The notes: a model not told the origin generated them from the sequence alone. DNA of 49,334 nt from Sphaerochaeta sp. (GCA_018399495.1 JAGYOG010000017.1:1-49334), one strand, 5' to 3'; positions 17,666 through 26,556 are shown, counted from the stretch's first letter. Numbers and translations are program-made.

Positions 17666-18268
17666 ATGAACAGAAACAGTACCAAACTGGTTGTTGTGCT
17701 CGGTCATCGCTCTAACTACGATGACGGCCCTTTTTGCATCAGAAAGGTGTGAATACCAAACACCTCGCATCTACCTCGGTATCGATTATGGCCATAGCGT
17801 AATTGATGAACAAAAAGTGTCAAATGCTGAAATTACCGTTGACAGCAAGTGTTCAAGCAGGACCTCCTCCAAAATATATGCAAGAATTGAACCTCTTTCG
17901 AATTTTCTAGTGAAGATTTCGGTATAGCTATCACGGAAACAGAATCCACGTTTGCACTCAGTAGCGGCATGGCACTAACCACAAGGATGTTCCATGACGC
18001 TGCATTCAATCCCTTTGTCCAAGCTGGGATTGGAACCATGGCCATCGGCCATTTAATCCCAGAAAATGATGAGTATGTCATGTCCAACCTTGAATACACC
18101 ATTCATGGCACGATTGCTACCGGACTTGAAGTAAATATATTCCAGGGGCTTTCCATTCAGTTTCTACACGGATATCGATACATACCTCATCGACGCATAC
18201 TCGATATCGAACCTCACACATTAAGCGGCACCTTCAACAGCGTTGCTTTCAAAGCTTACTTGGATTGA
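17666..18268 (+). pseudogene. Frameshifted outer-membrane beta-barrel protein gene
   Basis: Three reading-frame pieces join into one small barrel protein of about 200 residues. ATG 17666 (GGAGAGA upstream) encodes MNRNSTKLVVVL. One base later, near 17690-17705, the next frame gives CSVIALTTMTALFASE, which completes a signal peptide, and then YLGIDYGHS. Between about 17830 and 17891 the frame changes again, and the last piece reads to 18268 with alternating strands such as GMALTTRMF, FVQAGIGTMAIG and a final FKAYLD. Ending in an aromatic-containing strand is typical of barrels. At least two frame changes make decay more likely than a sequencing slip. The 270 bases before it (17395-17665) hold no gene that I can support. 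Confidence 0.6.
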
Positions 18269-18288
18269 GAACCACGAGAAGACCTTTC

Positions 18289-18320
18289 CAGTGCACCTCT
18301 CTCCTACAGGAGGTGCACTG
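18289..18320. terminator. Perfect 11-bp inverted repeat after the barrel pseudogene
   Basis: CAGTGCACCTC and GAGGTGCACTG flank a 10-base loop. There is no T-run after it, so a terminator role is only likely from position, 20 bases past the stop. Confidence 0.5.
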
Positions 18321-18363
18321 TAGCCTCTCCCCATGATACTACCATGCATCATATATACTACGC

Positions 18364-19332
18364 ATGGTTCATCGTTTCATGATACGATACAACATCCTCT
18401 ATATGGTGAGTAACAGCATGAAGACATATCCAGTGCATGAAGACTATCGCAAGTTGCAGATGAGTATTCCATTTTATAAACCGTTATTGCCCTTTCTCCA
18501 AAGAATGACCCGCTCAGCATATGAGAGACAAGCCATCCCTGATACGATCAATCACGAGACAACAACCTGTACCAGCCATGATGGATACCCCATTCCCCTA
18601 GAAGTATTCAGCCCTAAAAAGATAGATACTAATGCTCCTTGTATCCTCTTCCTGCATGGAGGAGCGTTTGTGCTCCCTGCTGCCGACCATCACAAGAAAC
18701 TAATTGTTGATTTTGCCCTCGGATGCTCCTGCAAGGTAGTCATGGCTGACTATCGACTCGTACCTGCATATCCTTATCCTTATGGGCTGGAAGACTGTTA
18801 TTCGCTCTATACATGGACAGTGGAGCATGCAAAAAAACTCTCCATCGATCCTGGACGTATCGCAATCTGTGGAGATAGTGCAGGAGGCGCATTGGCCGCT
18901 GGTCTGACGCATCTGATCAAGGACCGCTCACAGAAAATACCACTGTTCCAGATGCTCATATACCCTGTCTTGGATGCAAGACTTGCAACTGATTCTATGC
19001 GGAAGTTTGTGGACACCCCTATCTGGAATACAAAACTCAATCGAAAAATGTGGAAGCTGTACCTATCCGGGAAAAAGGATATTTACGCCTCGCCAAATGA
19101 AGCAACTTTTTTTGATGGATTACCACAAGCCTATATCGAGGTTAATGAATTCGATTGCCTGAGGGATGAGGCAATTGAGTACGCACAAAAACTACAACAG
19201 AGCGGTATTGACGTTGCGTTGGTCCAGACAAAAGGGACGGTACATGGGTTTGAACTCAACTATGAGAGTGCCTATACCCAGATGATCATAGGAAAACGGA
19301 TAGCCTATATGAATGAGCAGTTTTCACAGTAG
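18364..19332 (+). CDS. Alpha/beta hydrolase, hormone-sensitive-lipase (HSL) type esterase
   Basis: Cytoplasmic esterase-like protein. The oxyanion motif HGGA is at residues 98-101 and the nucleophile motif GDSAG has Ser172. An acid lies in EFDCLRDE and the histidine in VHGFEL, so the triad is complete. DYRLVPAYPYP is also typical of the HSL family, whose members hydrolyse short acyl esters or carbamates. No convincing ribosome binding site precedes any candidate start. ATG 18364, 18403 or 18418 are possible, and the last gives MKTYPVHEDYRK, closest to the usual N-terminus. It stands alone between two hairpins. Substrate unknown. Confidence 0.87.
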   Translation: MVHRFMIRYNILYMVSNSMKTYPVHEDYRKLQMSIPFYKPLLPFLQRMTRSAYERQAIPDTINHETTTCTSHDGYPIPLEVFSPKKIDTNAPCILFLHGGAFVLPAADHHKKLIVDFALGCSCKVVMADYRLVPAYPYPYGLEDCYSLYTWTVEHAKKLSIDPGRIAICGDSAGGALAAGLTHLIKDRSQKIPLFQMLIYPVLDARLATDSMRKFVDTPIWNTKLNRKMWKLYLSGKKDIYASPNEATFFDGLPQAYIEVNEFDCLRDEAIEYAQKLQQSGIDVALVQTKGTVHGFELNYESAYTQMIIGKRIAYMNEQFSQ

Positions 19333-19372
19333 TGACTGCTGTAATTTCATTGTGTATACATTCCATAGTTAA

Positions 19373-19399
19373 AAGCACTGTTCAGTCCAAACAGTGCTT
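19373..19399 (-). terminator. Terminator of the BCCT/pseudoprotease operon
   Basis: AAGCACTGTT and AACAGTGCTT form a perfect 10-bp stem with a 7-base loop, followed on the minus strand by TTTTAAC. It lies about 30 bases past the minus-strand gene and between convergent genes. Confidence 0.7.
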
Positions 19400-19430
19400 A
19401 GGTTCCTTGGAAAGAGCGAAACAATGTAAT

Positions 19431-20111
19431 CTATCTAAGGAATAACCCCAAGTCCTCAAGCATTGCCTTCCCATACTCGATTGATATGGCATAACTGAAA
19501 CTCGTCTCATAGCCTGGTTGAGTACCTCTCAGGAAATCCCCACCCTCTTCTTTCGGAACGAAAAGGCCCATCATGATCCCTATGACTCTTCCGTCGTCAT
19601 AATTGACGAGCGGCCCTCCGGCCATTCCTGTATGCATGGCTCGGTCGAACAGGAAAAGATTTACCGAATCTCTCAATGAGACTTTCGAGGCAATAATTCC
19701 ACTCTGCACGGCAAGGTTTTGCAGGTCCTCATGTCCGAAAGGGAAACCAAAGCCTAGTACCGAAGAACCCAGTTGCACGGACTCAATATTTCCCACCATA
19801 TGGTCAGGGGTATCGATTATTGGAGGCTTTGTGAAATGAAGCAAAGCTGTATTGGTAGTATGATCAGCCTTGACAACCTCAACAGGGATTGCTTGGACGA
19901 TATCAAGACTGAGTGGGGAAAACGCCTCTGGATTACTTGGTCGACCGACCATCAATCCCTCATAGTTCTCTTCCATCAAGTAGGTAGCAGTAAGAAGATA
20001 TCCCAGTTCATGTACGAGAAAGGCTGTACCAAGAAAGACCACAACATCCTCTTGTTGTCGCAACAAGAAAAAGCATCCACCTGAGTATTTTTGACTAATC
20101 TGTTTAAACAT
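19431..20111 (-). CDS. Trypsin-fold protein with no catalytic triad (pseudoprotease)
   Basis: The 226 residues follow the S1C/DegP-like chymotrypsin fold: GTAFLV, GYLLTATYL, TALLHF, GFGFPFGHED and GGPLVNYDDGRVIGI. All three catalytic positions differ from active enzymes. The histidine of LTAAH is Tyr44, the aspartate of D-x-A-L-L is Asn87, and the serine of GNSGG is Ala164 (TGMAGG). The fold is otherwise well kept, so the protein is probably a binding or regulatory module and not a decayed gene. No signal peptide is visible, so it is probably cytoplasmic. Its ATG lies inside the last codons of the BCCT transporter gene (8-base overlap), with AGGAGG upstream, so it is made together with that transporter. 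Confidence 0.82.
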   Translation of the reverse strand: MFKQISQKYSGGCFFLLRQQEDVVVFLGTAFLVHELGYLLTATYLMEENYEGLMVGRPSNPEAFSPLSLDIVQAIPVEVVKADHTTNTALLHFTKPPIIDTPDHMVGNIESVQLGSSVLGFGFPFGHEDLQNLAVQSGIIASKVSLRDSVNLFLFDRAMHTGMAGGPLVNYDDGRVIGIMMGLFVPKEEGGDFLRGTQPGYETSFSYAISIEYGKAMLEDLGLFLR

Positions 20112-21744
20112 CAGTTTCCTCCTGCTGTTTTTTCTTAGATTTCTTATGGAATCTCACAAGAGGAGCCTCACCACTCTCAATCTGGAAATGGCGGGTCTTC
20201 AGCTTACCCGTCTTTACAGAAAATGTTTGTACCCCGGTATACTCATTGAGCCCTTTCTTGAGGCTGTAAGTAAGTACGAGCAGTACTACTGCAAAGGGAA
20301 GCCCTGTTGCAATGACTGCAGACTGGAGTGCAACGAGTCCTCCACTAAGCAGCAGTGCAGCCGCAACTACACCTTCCAGGATAGCCCAGAAAAGACGCTG
20401 GGGAATTGGTGGATCTGGATTGCCACCGGCTGTGATGATGTCGATTACCATCGAACCAGAGTCAGATGAAGTGACAAAGAAACTCACAACAACCAACACT
20501 CCTAGAACAGAAAGCACAGAGGAAAGTGGAAAATGTTCCAAAAGGAGAAAGAGAGAGAGAGGAACATTTTCAGTTACCCCTTGAGCAAGATTGCCACCCT
20601 CAAATAGGTCGATAAAAAGAGCAGCGTTACCGAAAACCGTTATCCATAAGAAGGTAACGAGGGTGGGGATGCAAAGGACTCCCATGAGGAACTCTCTGAT
20701 GGTCCTACCTCTCGAAACGCGTGCGATGAACATGCCTACAAATGGAGACCAAGCAATCCACCAAGCCCAGTAGAACACTGTCCAGTCATTCTGCCAGGAA
20801 GTATTCTCAAAAGTTTCATTCCATGTTGCTATCTCGGCAAACGAAGCTAAATATGAACCAATATTCTCAATGAATCCATTCGCAATAAAGAGCGTGGGCC
20901 CAAAGATGAATACAAACAACAATAAGGTAAGCGCGAGCCAGATGTTAATCTCTGAAAGCTTCCTAATCCCGGCATCAAGACCCCTGACTACCGAGATGGT
21001 AGCTATTGTCGTAATTCCAGCAATAAGAAAAAGCTGTATAAGAGGACTTTGCTTGAGTCCTGTGAGATGGTTCAATCCTGCATTAATCTGCTGCACACCA
21101 AAACCAAGAGAAGTAGCAACACCGAACAATGTAGCAATAGTTGCCAAAATATCGATCAGATTACCCCATCCTCCGTTGATCTTCTCCCCTAGAATTGGAT
21201 AGAAAATCGATCGTATGGAGAGCGGCTGCCCCTTATTGAAACTGAAGAAAGCTAAGGCAAGCGCAACTAGCGCGTAGATTGCCCAAGGATGAAGACCCCA
21301 GTGGAGGAATGTATACTTCATCGCATTCTGTGCCGCTTCAGCAGCAGTGTCTGCTGGCACCGGAGGAAACTGGAAGTGAAACATTGGTTCTGCTACTCCG
21401 TAGAAGAGAAGTCCTATCCCCATACCAGCAGAGAAAAGCATGGCAAACCAACTGAGGGTACTGAAATCAGGTTCTGCGTCGTCCCCTCCGAGCCTAATAT
21501 TCCCATAATGGCTGAACATAAGGTAGAGCACAAACAGGAGAATAAGGTTCACTGTAAGAGTGAAAAACCAACCAGCATTAGTTGAAATTCCATGCAGCAG
21601 GGGGTTGAATACGTTCCCTAGTATCTCATTGAAGAAAACTGAAACAATGACAAACCCTATGATAAGGAATGCAGAAGTTAAAAACACGGTTGGATGGATG
21701 TCTAGATTGAGTTTACGTTTGACAGATGGTTTATTCTGTTTAAT
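20104..21744 (-). CDS. BCCT-family betaine/carnitine/choline transporter
   Basis: Secondary transporter with twelve predicted membrane segments. BCCT landmarks are MGIGLLFYGVAEPM, FSFNKGQPLSIRSIFYP, VFYWAWWIAWSPFVGMFIAR and TSSDSGSMV. The substrate should be a quaternary ammonium compound such as glycine betaine. The first GTG (21687) falls at the start of the first membrane helix and has no binding site. In frame upstream, ATT at 21744 follows AAGGAG by 7 bases and adds a basic 19-residue N-terminus (KQNKPSVKRKLNLDIHPT), as BCCT proteins normally have. No ATG, GTG or TTG lies between it and the next stop. I therefore propose an ATT start, 546 residues. The 3' end overlaps the pseudoprotease gene. 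Confidence 0.88.
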   Translation of the reverse strand: MKQNKPSVKRKLNLDIHPTVFLTSAFLIIGFVIVSVFFNEILGNVFNPLLHGISTNAGWFFTLTVNLILLFVLYLMFSHYGNIRLGGDDAEPDFSTLSWFAMLFSAGMGIGLLFYGVAEPMFHFQFPPVPADTAAEAAQNAMKYTFLHWGLHPWAIYALVALALAFFSFNKGQPLSIRSIFYPILGEKINGGWGNLIDILATIATLFGVATSLGFGVQQINAGLNHLTGLKQSPLIQLFLIAGITTIATISVVRGLDAGIRKLSEINIWLALTLLLFVFIFGPTLFIANGFIENIGSYLASFAEIATWNETFENTSWQNDWTVFYWAWWIAWSPFVGMFIARVSRGRTIREFLMGVLCIPTLVTFLWITVFGNAALFIDLFEGGNLAQGVTENVPLSLFLLLEHFPLSSVLSVLGVLVVVSFFVTSSDSGSMVIDIITAGGNPDPPIPQRLFWAILEGVVAAALLLSGGLVALQSAVIATGLPFAVVLLVLTYSLKKGLNEYTGVQTFSVKTGKLKTRHFQIESGEAPLVRFHKKSKKKQQEETDV

Positions 21745-21776
21745 ATCAAAGCTCCTTACGCATAATTATTAGTATG

Positions 21777-21805
21777 ATTATAATTCTGCTCTGATTGAAA
21801 CCCAA
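21777..21805 (-). promoter_or_regulatory. Candidate promoter of the BCCT gene
   Basis: On the minus strand a weak TTGGGT (21800-21805) and a perfect TATAAT (21777-21782) are 17 bases apart, about 20 bases before the ribosome binding site. A TTGACA at 21817-21822 upstream has no good -10. The rest of this 170-base gap holds a small GGCAA/TTGCC hairpin near 21825-21837 that may end the upstream operon. Confidence 0.4.
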
Positions 21806-21914
21806 TACAGTATATCTGTCAATAGGCAAAAATTGCCAGAATATTTAACGCTATGGGGCAGAGATAACAATTTTGTATCTATTGGGAATTTTTAACAAGT
21901 ACTTTCGTGAAGTG

Positions 21915-23003
21915 TTACATTTCACTCTCTGTGGATGCACAAGCGAGTTTTGCATACTTCTTCTTGTACACATACCGCATCAAATGAGTATCCAACCAGG
22001 AAAGAGGTTTCACTTGAGGGGTTGATAACTTGAGCAGGGCTGCTTTACTGTTTTTATGTACCAGTGTTGCTACTGCATGAGCTTCAGCCTCACTACTGCC
22101 CATACAAATTGCGCCAACTCCTTGAATAAGCATTGCATCACGATGTTTGAGGTGTAGGGAGCCTAATCGATTCTGTTGATATATGTGTACAGATGGGCCC
22201 GCAATCTGGGCGAAATCATCAAGGAAAGCGTGCAATATTTTGCATCTTTTACTTACTTCCAGTACCTCTTGAGAGGTAAGCAGAAGAATATACTTGCACT
22301 TCTCTTTCACTGCAAGAATCTGTTTACATACTGCATGCAATGAGGGAGAAACAGAAGTCGCATATTGAACTTCCTCTGTATCTCTCCTTGCCAGGATAGT
22401 AGTACGCATCTCTCCCTGTAGGGAGTGAAGCAGTGGTGAAAGTAAAAAAACATGATTCTTGCAAACAGATTCCAAAGCCTCAGCGATACTGAATGCTTCT
22501 TGCGGACTTGAACCAAAACAGAGAACACCATGACTGGCCATCAGAACTGCGGAGGTTGCATACTTCTCCAATACCTTGCCTACCCGATTCACTAAAGCCT
22601 TGGTACCAGGCAATCCATACTGTGATGTTGCTATCGTTTCCCCAAGCAGCTCACTCCAATCATCGGAAATTGGCAAATCCTTATTTGACAGGCTTACCAG
22701 TGAAGCCATCTCCTGATGCGTGTGTATTACACATTTTACCTTAGGATGCGTTTGATAGATCAAGGAATGGATTCCTTTCTCTGAGGACGGCTTAATAGGA
22801 CCTGTGTAGCTCAGATTTTCTTTCGAGACTAATACCAACTGATCCTCCGTCAACTGCTCATAGGACTTTCCGCTTGGGGTGATAAGGAAATGATTTTCAC
22901 CTACCCTGCAGCTGATATTTCCCCATGTACGTGCAACCAGATTCGAGGCAACCAGTTTTTTAGTTGCTTCCAGTACTGCCTGTTTTGCTTCCTGAAGTTC
23001 CAT
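21915..23003 (-). CDS. Two-domain class II aldolase/adducin-family protein
   Basis: The N-terminal 200 residues are a complete class II aldolase domain. It has TWGNIS, the phosphate-binding ITPSGK, the acid in KPSSEKGIH (Glu75) and zinc ligands His94, His96 and His158 (SHGVL). This is the FucA/AraD active-site set. Residues 210-340 look like a second, shortened domain of the same family (DDFAQIAGPSV, then DAMLIQGVGAICMG). It lacks the HTH zinc pair, so it is probably structural. That arrangement recalls the aldolase part of rhamnulose-phosphate aldolase/dehydrogenase fusions. Last gene of the TetR-kinase-GtrA-aminotransferase operon, 3 bases after the aminotransferase. Expected reaction: retro-aldol cleavage of the phosphosugar made by the kinase. 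Confidence 0.85.
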   Translation of the reverse strand: MELQEAKQAVLEATKKLVASNLVARTWGNISCRVGENHFLITPSGKSYEQLTEDQLVLVSKENLSYTGPIKPSSEKGIHSLIYQTHPKVKCVIHTHQEMASLVSLSNKDLPISDDWSELLGETIATSQYGLPGTKALVNRVGKVLEKYATSAVLMASHGVLCFGSSPQEAFSIAEALESVCKNHVFLLSPLLHSLQGEMRTTILARRDTEEVQYATSVSPSLHAVCKQILAVKEKCKYILLLTSQEVLEVSKRCKILHAFLDDFAQIAGPSVHIYQQNRLGSLHLKHRDAMLIQGVGAICMGSSEAEAHAVATLVHKNSKAALLKLSTPQVKPLSWLDTHLMRYVYKKKYAKLACASTESEM

Positions 23004-23006
23004 GCA

Positions 23007-24485
23007 TTAATCCTTGATGCACTCGATCTGGGAGAATACCCTGTCAAATGCCTTGAGCGATTCGTCGATCATTTCTTCAGTGTAAGCAGCACTGGTATAG
23101 AGTCTGCTTCCAGCCAAGGTCACCAACCCTTCTGCCATATATGCTGCTCCCATATATTCCATTTCCTTTTTTCGCTTTGATGTTTCAGCAATGACATGGG
23201 GAATGGTCCAGGGTTTTTTCCAATTGACTGAAAAATGCATGGTTCCCACTGTCTCCAGATGACAGATGGAGCCTTGGTTGAAAGCCACAAACGGTAATGA
23301 ATGCTTTTCTATACGTTTCTGGAGCCCCATCGTCAGTCGGTCCCCTATACGACCCGCCTTAGAACAGGCATCTGTCTTGTCAATTTCCTCTAAGGTATAG
23401 TAACCGGCAACACAGCTGAGGGGAGTGGCTGCCATCGTTCCACCAACCAAGGCCTTGTGGATCTTATCTCCAGTCTGAATTCCTGCAGCAAGATATTTCA
23501 TATAGTCTTGTTTTCCGCCTAGGCCGCCTGCTCCAGGATACCCTCCAGCAATAACTTTGCCAAATACCGTCAAGTCAGGGGAAACTCCGAAATATCCCTG
23601 AGCTCCTGCCATACCAATCCTGAACCCGGTTACCACCTCATCAAATACCAAGAGCGCATGATAGGAACGACAAAGCTTCTCCACTTCCTTGTTGAAGTTC
23701 TTGTCCAGGGGACGGGTACCACTCTCGGGTCCAATCGGCTCTATAAAGACTGCCGCAGTTCCTCCTCTGAGCCTATTGAAACGCAAGGTTCTCTCTAAGG
23801 CATCAAGTCTATTGGGAAAAAACTCCTGGGTATGTTTGAAGAGATAGGAAGGCACCCCATGAGCCTGTATTCCCTTTGTTCCCGGGAGCCGTATACCATA
23901 GGCAAGCTGATCACTCCAACCGTGGTATGCTCCACCCATTTTAACGATGTTCTTCTTACCGGTAGCGAGTCGGGCTACCCTGATCGCTGCCATGCATGCC
24001 TCTGAACCTGAGTTGAACATCCTGAACATCTCAACACTGGGAATGCTGTCACATATCTTTTTTGCAAGTTTGTACTCATACTCATGGAAGAGCCCAGTGG
24101 AAGGTCCTCCTTCTTGCAGGAGTTCAATAACCTTTTCTCTGACAGAGGGAGGGTTTGAACCAAGAACAGTAGGGCCCCCTGCCTGGAGGAAGTCAAAATA
24201 CTTGTGTCCATCTAGGTCATACAGGTACGCTCCTTCTGCCTTGTTCATCACCAACGGAAAGGGATGATTAAACGCAAGATTGTGTTGTACGCCACCTGGG
24301 ATATAGTGCTTTGCATCTTGAATCATAGCCTTTGAACGCGGGCATGATGCATTGAAATATTCTTTCTCATAGCGTACCAAGGCTTCTCTTGAAATGCTGT
24401 AGATGGGACTCTTGATCAGAGCATCGAGCTTCTTTGAAATTGCATCTGCATCGGGATAGGTAGAAATAGCAAAACGAGTATCCAT
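23007..24485 (-). CDS. Class III aminotransferase, glutamate-1-semialdehyde aminomutase-like
   Basis: PLP enzyme of the class III family, 492 residues. Landmarks are HYIPGGVQHNLAF, MFRMFNSGSEACMAAIRVAR, GAYHGWSD, LLVFDEVVTGFR (the PLP Asp) and FGKVIAGGYPGAG with the Schiff-base lysine near residue 306. This is the GSA-aminotransferase subgroup. However, no haem-biosynthesis gene is near, and the N-terminus carries about 60 extra residues, so HemL function is unlikely. In its operon (FGGY kinase, GtrA, class II aldolase) it more likely transaminates a sugar- or polyol-derived aldehyde or ketone. ATG preceded by GGAGG; 10 bases after the GtrA gene. Confidence 0.88.
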   Translation of the reverse strand: MDTRFAISTYPDADAISKKLDALIKSPIYSISREALVRYEKEYFNASCPRSKAMIQDAKHYIPGGVQHNLAFNHPFPLVMNKAEGAYLYDLDGHKYFDFLQAGGPTVLGSNPPSVREKVIELLQEGGPSTGLFHEYEYKLAKKICDSIPSVEMFRMFNSGSEACMAAIRVARLATGKKNIVKMGGAYHGWSDQLAYGIRLPGTKGIQAHGVPSYLFKHTQEFFPNRLDALERTLRFNRLRGGTAAVFIEPIGPESGTRPLDKNFNKEVEKLCRSYHALLVFDEVVTGFRIGMAGAQGYFGVSPDLTVFGKVIAGGYPGAGGLGGKQDYMKYLAAGIQTGDKIHKALVGGTMAATPLSCVAGYYTLEEIDKTDACSKAGRIGDRLTMGLQKRIEKHSLPFVAFNQGSICHLETVGTMHFSVNWKKPWTIPHVIAETSKRKKEMEYMGAAYMAEGLVTLAGSRLYTSAAYTEEMIDESLKAFDRVFSQIECIKD

Positions 24486-24495
24486 TATGTTCCTC

Positions 24496-24945
24496 CTAGA
24501 TGGATGGTGTTTTCACAGGTTTGACGCGCGTATTCATGGAAGTTCTGTAGATTATGAATCGGTTGACACAAAACTCAGTGATCAGGTTGACCACCATGGT
24601 ACCGCCCAAGACGATGTAATCAGAGATACCAAGTCCAACAAGGACATCACCCCACCAGGTTGAGAGCGGGGTAAAAATGAGATAGTAGATTCCCAGCTGG
24701 GTCATGGCCTTGGGAATGTTGTTCGCACTCTTGAACGTAAAACGCCGATTCACTGTGAAGTTGTATACGACACTTGCAATAAGTGCTGTGAGATAACTTG
24801 GCCAATACTCGAAATGAAACACTTCTTCCAAGAGGGTGAATACCAGTACTTGGATAACGCCTGCACTTATGGAGAAAAGCACAAACTTTCCAAATTGCAT
24901 GTAATTCTGTTTTCGAGTCATCGAAACATTGTTGTTTTTTTCCAT
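24496..24945 (-). CDS. GtrA-family membrane protein
   Basis: 149 residues with four membrane segments and the family patterns KFVLFSISAGVIQVLVF, NFTVNRRFTF near residue 65 and VNLITEFCVNRFIIY near the C-terminus. GtrA proteins are thought to help flip polyprenyl-linked sugars for cell-surface glycosylation. Here it sits between a sugar kinase and an aminotransferase with gaps of only 12 and 10 bases. That is odd for a catabolic operon and hints that the operon product could feed a surface glycan or lipid. RBS AGAAGGA is present. Confidence 0.87.
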   Translation of the reverse strand: MEKNNNVSMTRKQNYMQFGKFVLFSISAGVIQVLVFTLLEEVFHFEYWPSYLTALIASVVYNFTVNRRFTFKSANNIPKAMTQLGIYYLIFTPLSTWWGDVLVGLGISDYIVLGGTMVVNLITEFCVNRFIIYRTSMNTRVKPVKTPSI

Positions 24946-24957
24946 GAATATTCCTTC

Positions 24958-26556
24958 TCAAAGTCCGTTCAAGGCTGCAAAGTGCTTCTTGTTGGTTCGA
25001 TAGAGCTGTGTATATACCCCATAATTACGGTCGTAGACTTTTTTGGTCTCTGGCCTTGGTTCATACAGGGAACCCTTCGGGATTGCTTCTGTTGCTTCTT
25101 TCTCACTCTGATAGATTCCAAGTCCCAATCCTGCTACGATTGCGGCTCCAAGTGCTCCCACATTCTGTGGGTTCTCTATACTCTGTATGCGTCTGCCTAA
25201 CGTGTCACTTAGAATCTGGCAAGTAACTGCTGATAGGGCTCCTCCCCCAACAAACCGTATCACAGATGCAGTTTTTATCTTCTTCTCCTGCAGTTCTAAA
25301 AACCATCGCATATGCAGGCAAACTCCTTCGGTGACTGCCCTGATCATTTCTGTCTTACCTGTTTCCAAGCGCAGATTGAAAAACATTCCCCGAGCTTTAC
25401 TGTCCTCAAAAGGACATCGGTTCCCATGCAACCAAGGGGTAAAGATGACCCCATTGCTACCGGGAGGAACAGTATCGATTACGGAAGCCATATAATCATA
25501 GAGGTTTTTGGCTATCGCCTCAGGAGTGTCTGTTACCAGTTTCTTTTCCAGGTAGAGGTTAATCTCATCAAGTGCAAGATGGTCCTTGACCCATTCGAGA
25601 CATTTCCCAGCTGTCTCGAGTTCGGAAAAATACGTAAATCGCCCTGGAAGAGCGCTTACTATTGCTGCAGTTTTCGTTGCAGGGTCTACCATGCTTTTTT
25701 CAACCACCGTGGAAAGCCATCCTGAGGTTCCCATGTAGATGTGCGTTTCCCCTGGGTTGGTAGTACCCGCTCCAAGTCCAATAATAGCAGCATCTCCTCC
25801 TCCGCCAAAGACAGCCGTACCAGCCATCAATCCCAAAGACGATGCAGCTTTCCCTGTAAGGGTTCCAGCCAGTTCAGTAGATTGTATGATCTTTGGCAAG
25901 TGGTCTGGGTTCACCTTGAGCAATCTGCACATGGCAGGGCTCCATGTTCGTTTCATTGTATCGAATAATAACGTAGCGAACGCTGAATCTTCAGTCATGA
26001 TGAACGAACCTGTCAGCTTCGCGATCAGGTACTCTTTTACATCAAGCCACTTGTAGATACGGGAAAAAATATTAGGTTCATTGTTTCTCACCCAATGATA
26101 TTTCCAAACAGGGTCTTTCACACTGGTAGCTACCGCTTTTGTAATGGATAGGGAGACCAAGAGCTTCCAGATGTTCGCCCCCTCGATCTGTACTCCGTGG
26201 GCCATTCCCTCTTTCAACTCCTTGGTAGCACGTTGGTCAAGATAGCTGAATGCATTCCTTATCGGTTTCCCTTCCCTGTCCACAAGTACCAAGCCCTGCA
26301 TCTGGGAACAGAACGAGATTCCTTTGATGTCAGCAGGATTGACAGCAGATTCAGAGAGAATCTTCTCTGTCGTGGTTATCATTGCCTTCCACCAATCTTC
26401 TGGATTTTGCTCTGCTCCCCCTCCCTCGAGAAGATACAGCGGATATTTTGCAAGCGCTGAAGAGACAAGATTCAAGTGACCACCAGCTGAGAAGAGACAG
26501 GTCTTCATTCCCGTAGTACCAACATCATAGGCGAGAAGGTATTTTTTGCTTTCCAT
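24958..26556 (-). CDS. FGGY-family carbohydrate kinase
   Basis: Cytoplasmic ATP-dependent kinase with two actin-like domains. The N-terminal phosphate loop is AYDVGTTGMKTCLF and the sugar-site region SYLDQRATKE. The second domain has IYMGTSGWLS, VGGGALSAVTCQILSDTLG and a C-terminal NVGALGAA. Overall it resembles xylulokinase-like members, but at 532 residues it is somewhat long, and substrate specificity in FGGY kinases cannot be read by eye. ATG 26556 has AAGGAG 5 bases upstream; the GTG two codons earlier touches the binding site. It is the first metabolic gene after the TetR regulator. Confidence 0.9.
   Translation of the reverse strand: MESKKYLLAYDVGTTGMKTCLFSAGGHLNLVSSALAKYPLYLLEGGGAEQNPEDWWKAMITTTEKILSESAVNPADIKGISFCSQMQGLVLVDREGKPIRNAFSYLDQRATKELKEGMAHGVQIEGANIWKLLVSLSITKAVATSVKDPVWKYHWVRNNEPNIFSRIYKWLDVKEYLIAKLTGSFIMTEDSAFATLLFDTMKRTWSPAMCRLLKVNPDHLPKIIQSTELAGTLTGKAASSLGLMAGTAVFGGGGDAAIIGLGAGTTNPGETHIYMGTSGWLSTVVEKSMVDPATKTAAIVSALPGRFTYFSELETAGKCLEWVKDHLALDEINLYLEKKLVTDTPEAIAKNLYDYMASVIDTVPPGSNGVIFTPWLHGNRCPFEDSKARGMFFNLRLETGKTEMIRAVTEGVCLHMRWFLELQEKKIKTASVIRFVGGGALSAVTCQILSDTLGRRIQSIENPQNVGALGAAIVAGLGLGIYQSEKEATEAIPKGSLYEPRPETKKVYDRNYGVYTQLYRTNKKHFAALNGL

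Noticed and set aside
19371..19371. TGTATACA near 19360 as a second GntR site
   Set aside because: A single short match in a convergent-gene terminator region; no promoter or related gene is next to it.
23007..24485. HemL (glutamate-1-semialdehyde aminomutase) for haem synthesis
   Set aside because: There is no haem gene nearby, the N-terminus is longer, and it sits in a sugar-kinase/aldolase operon.
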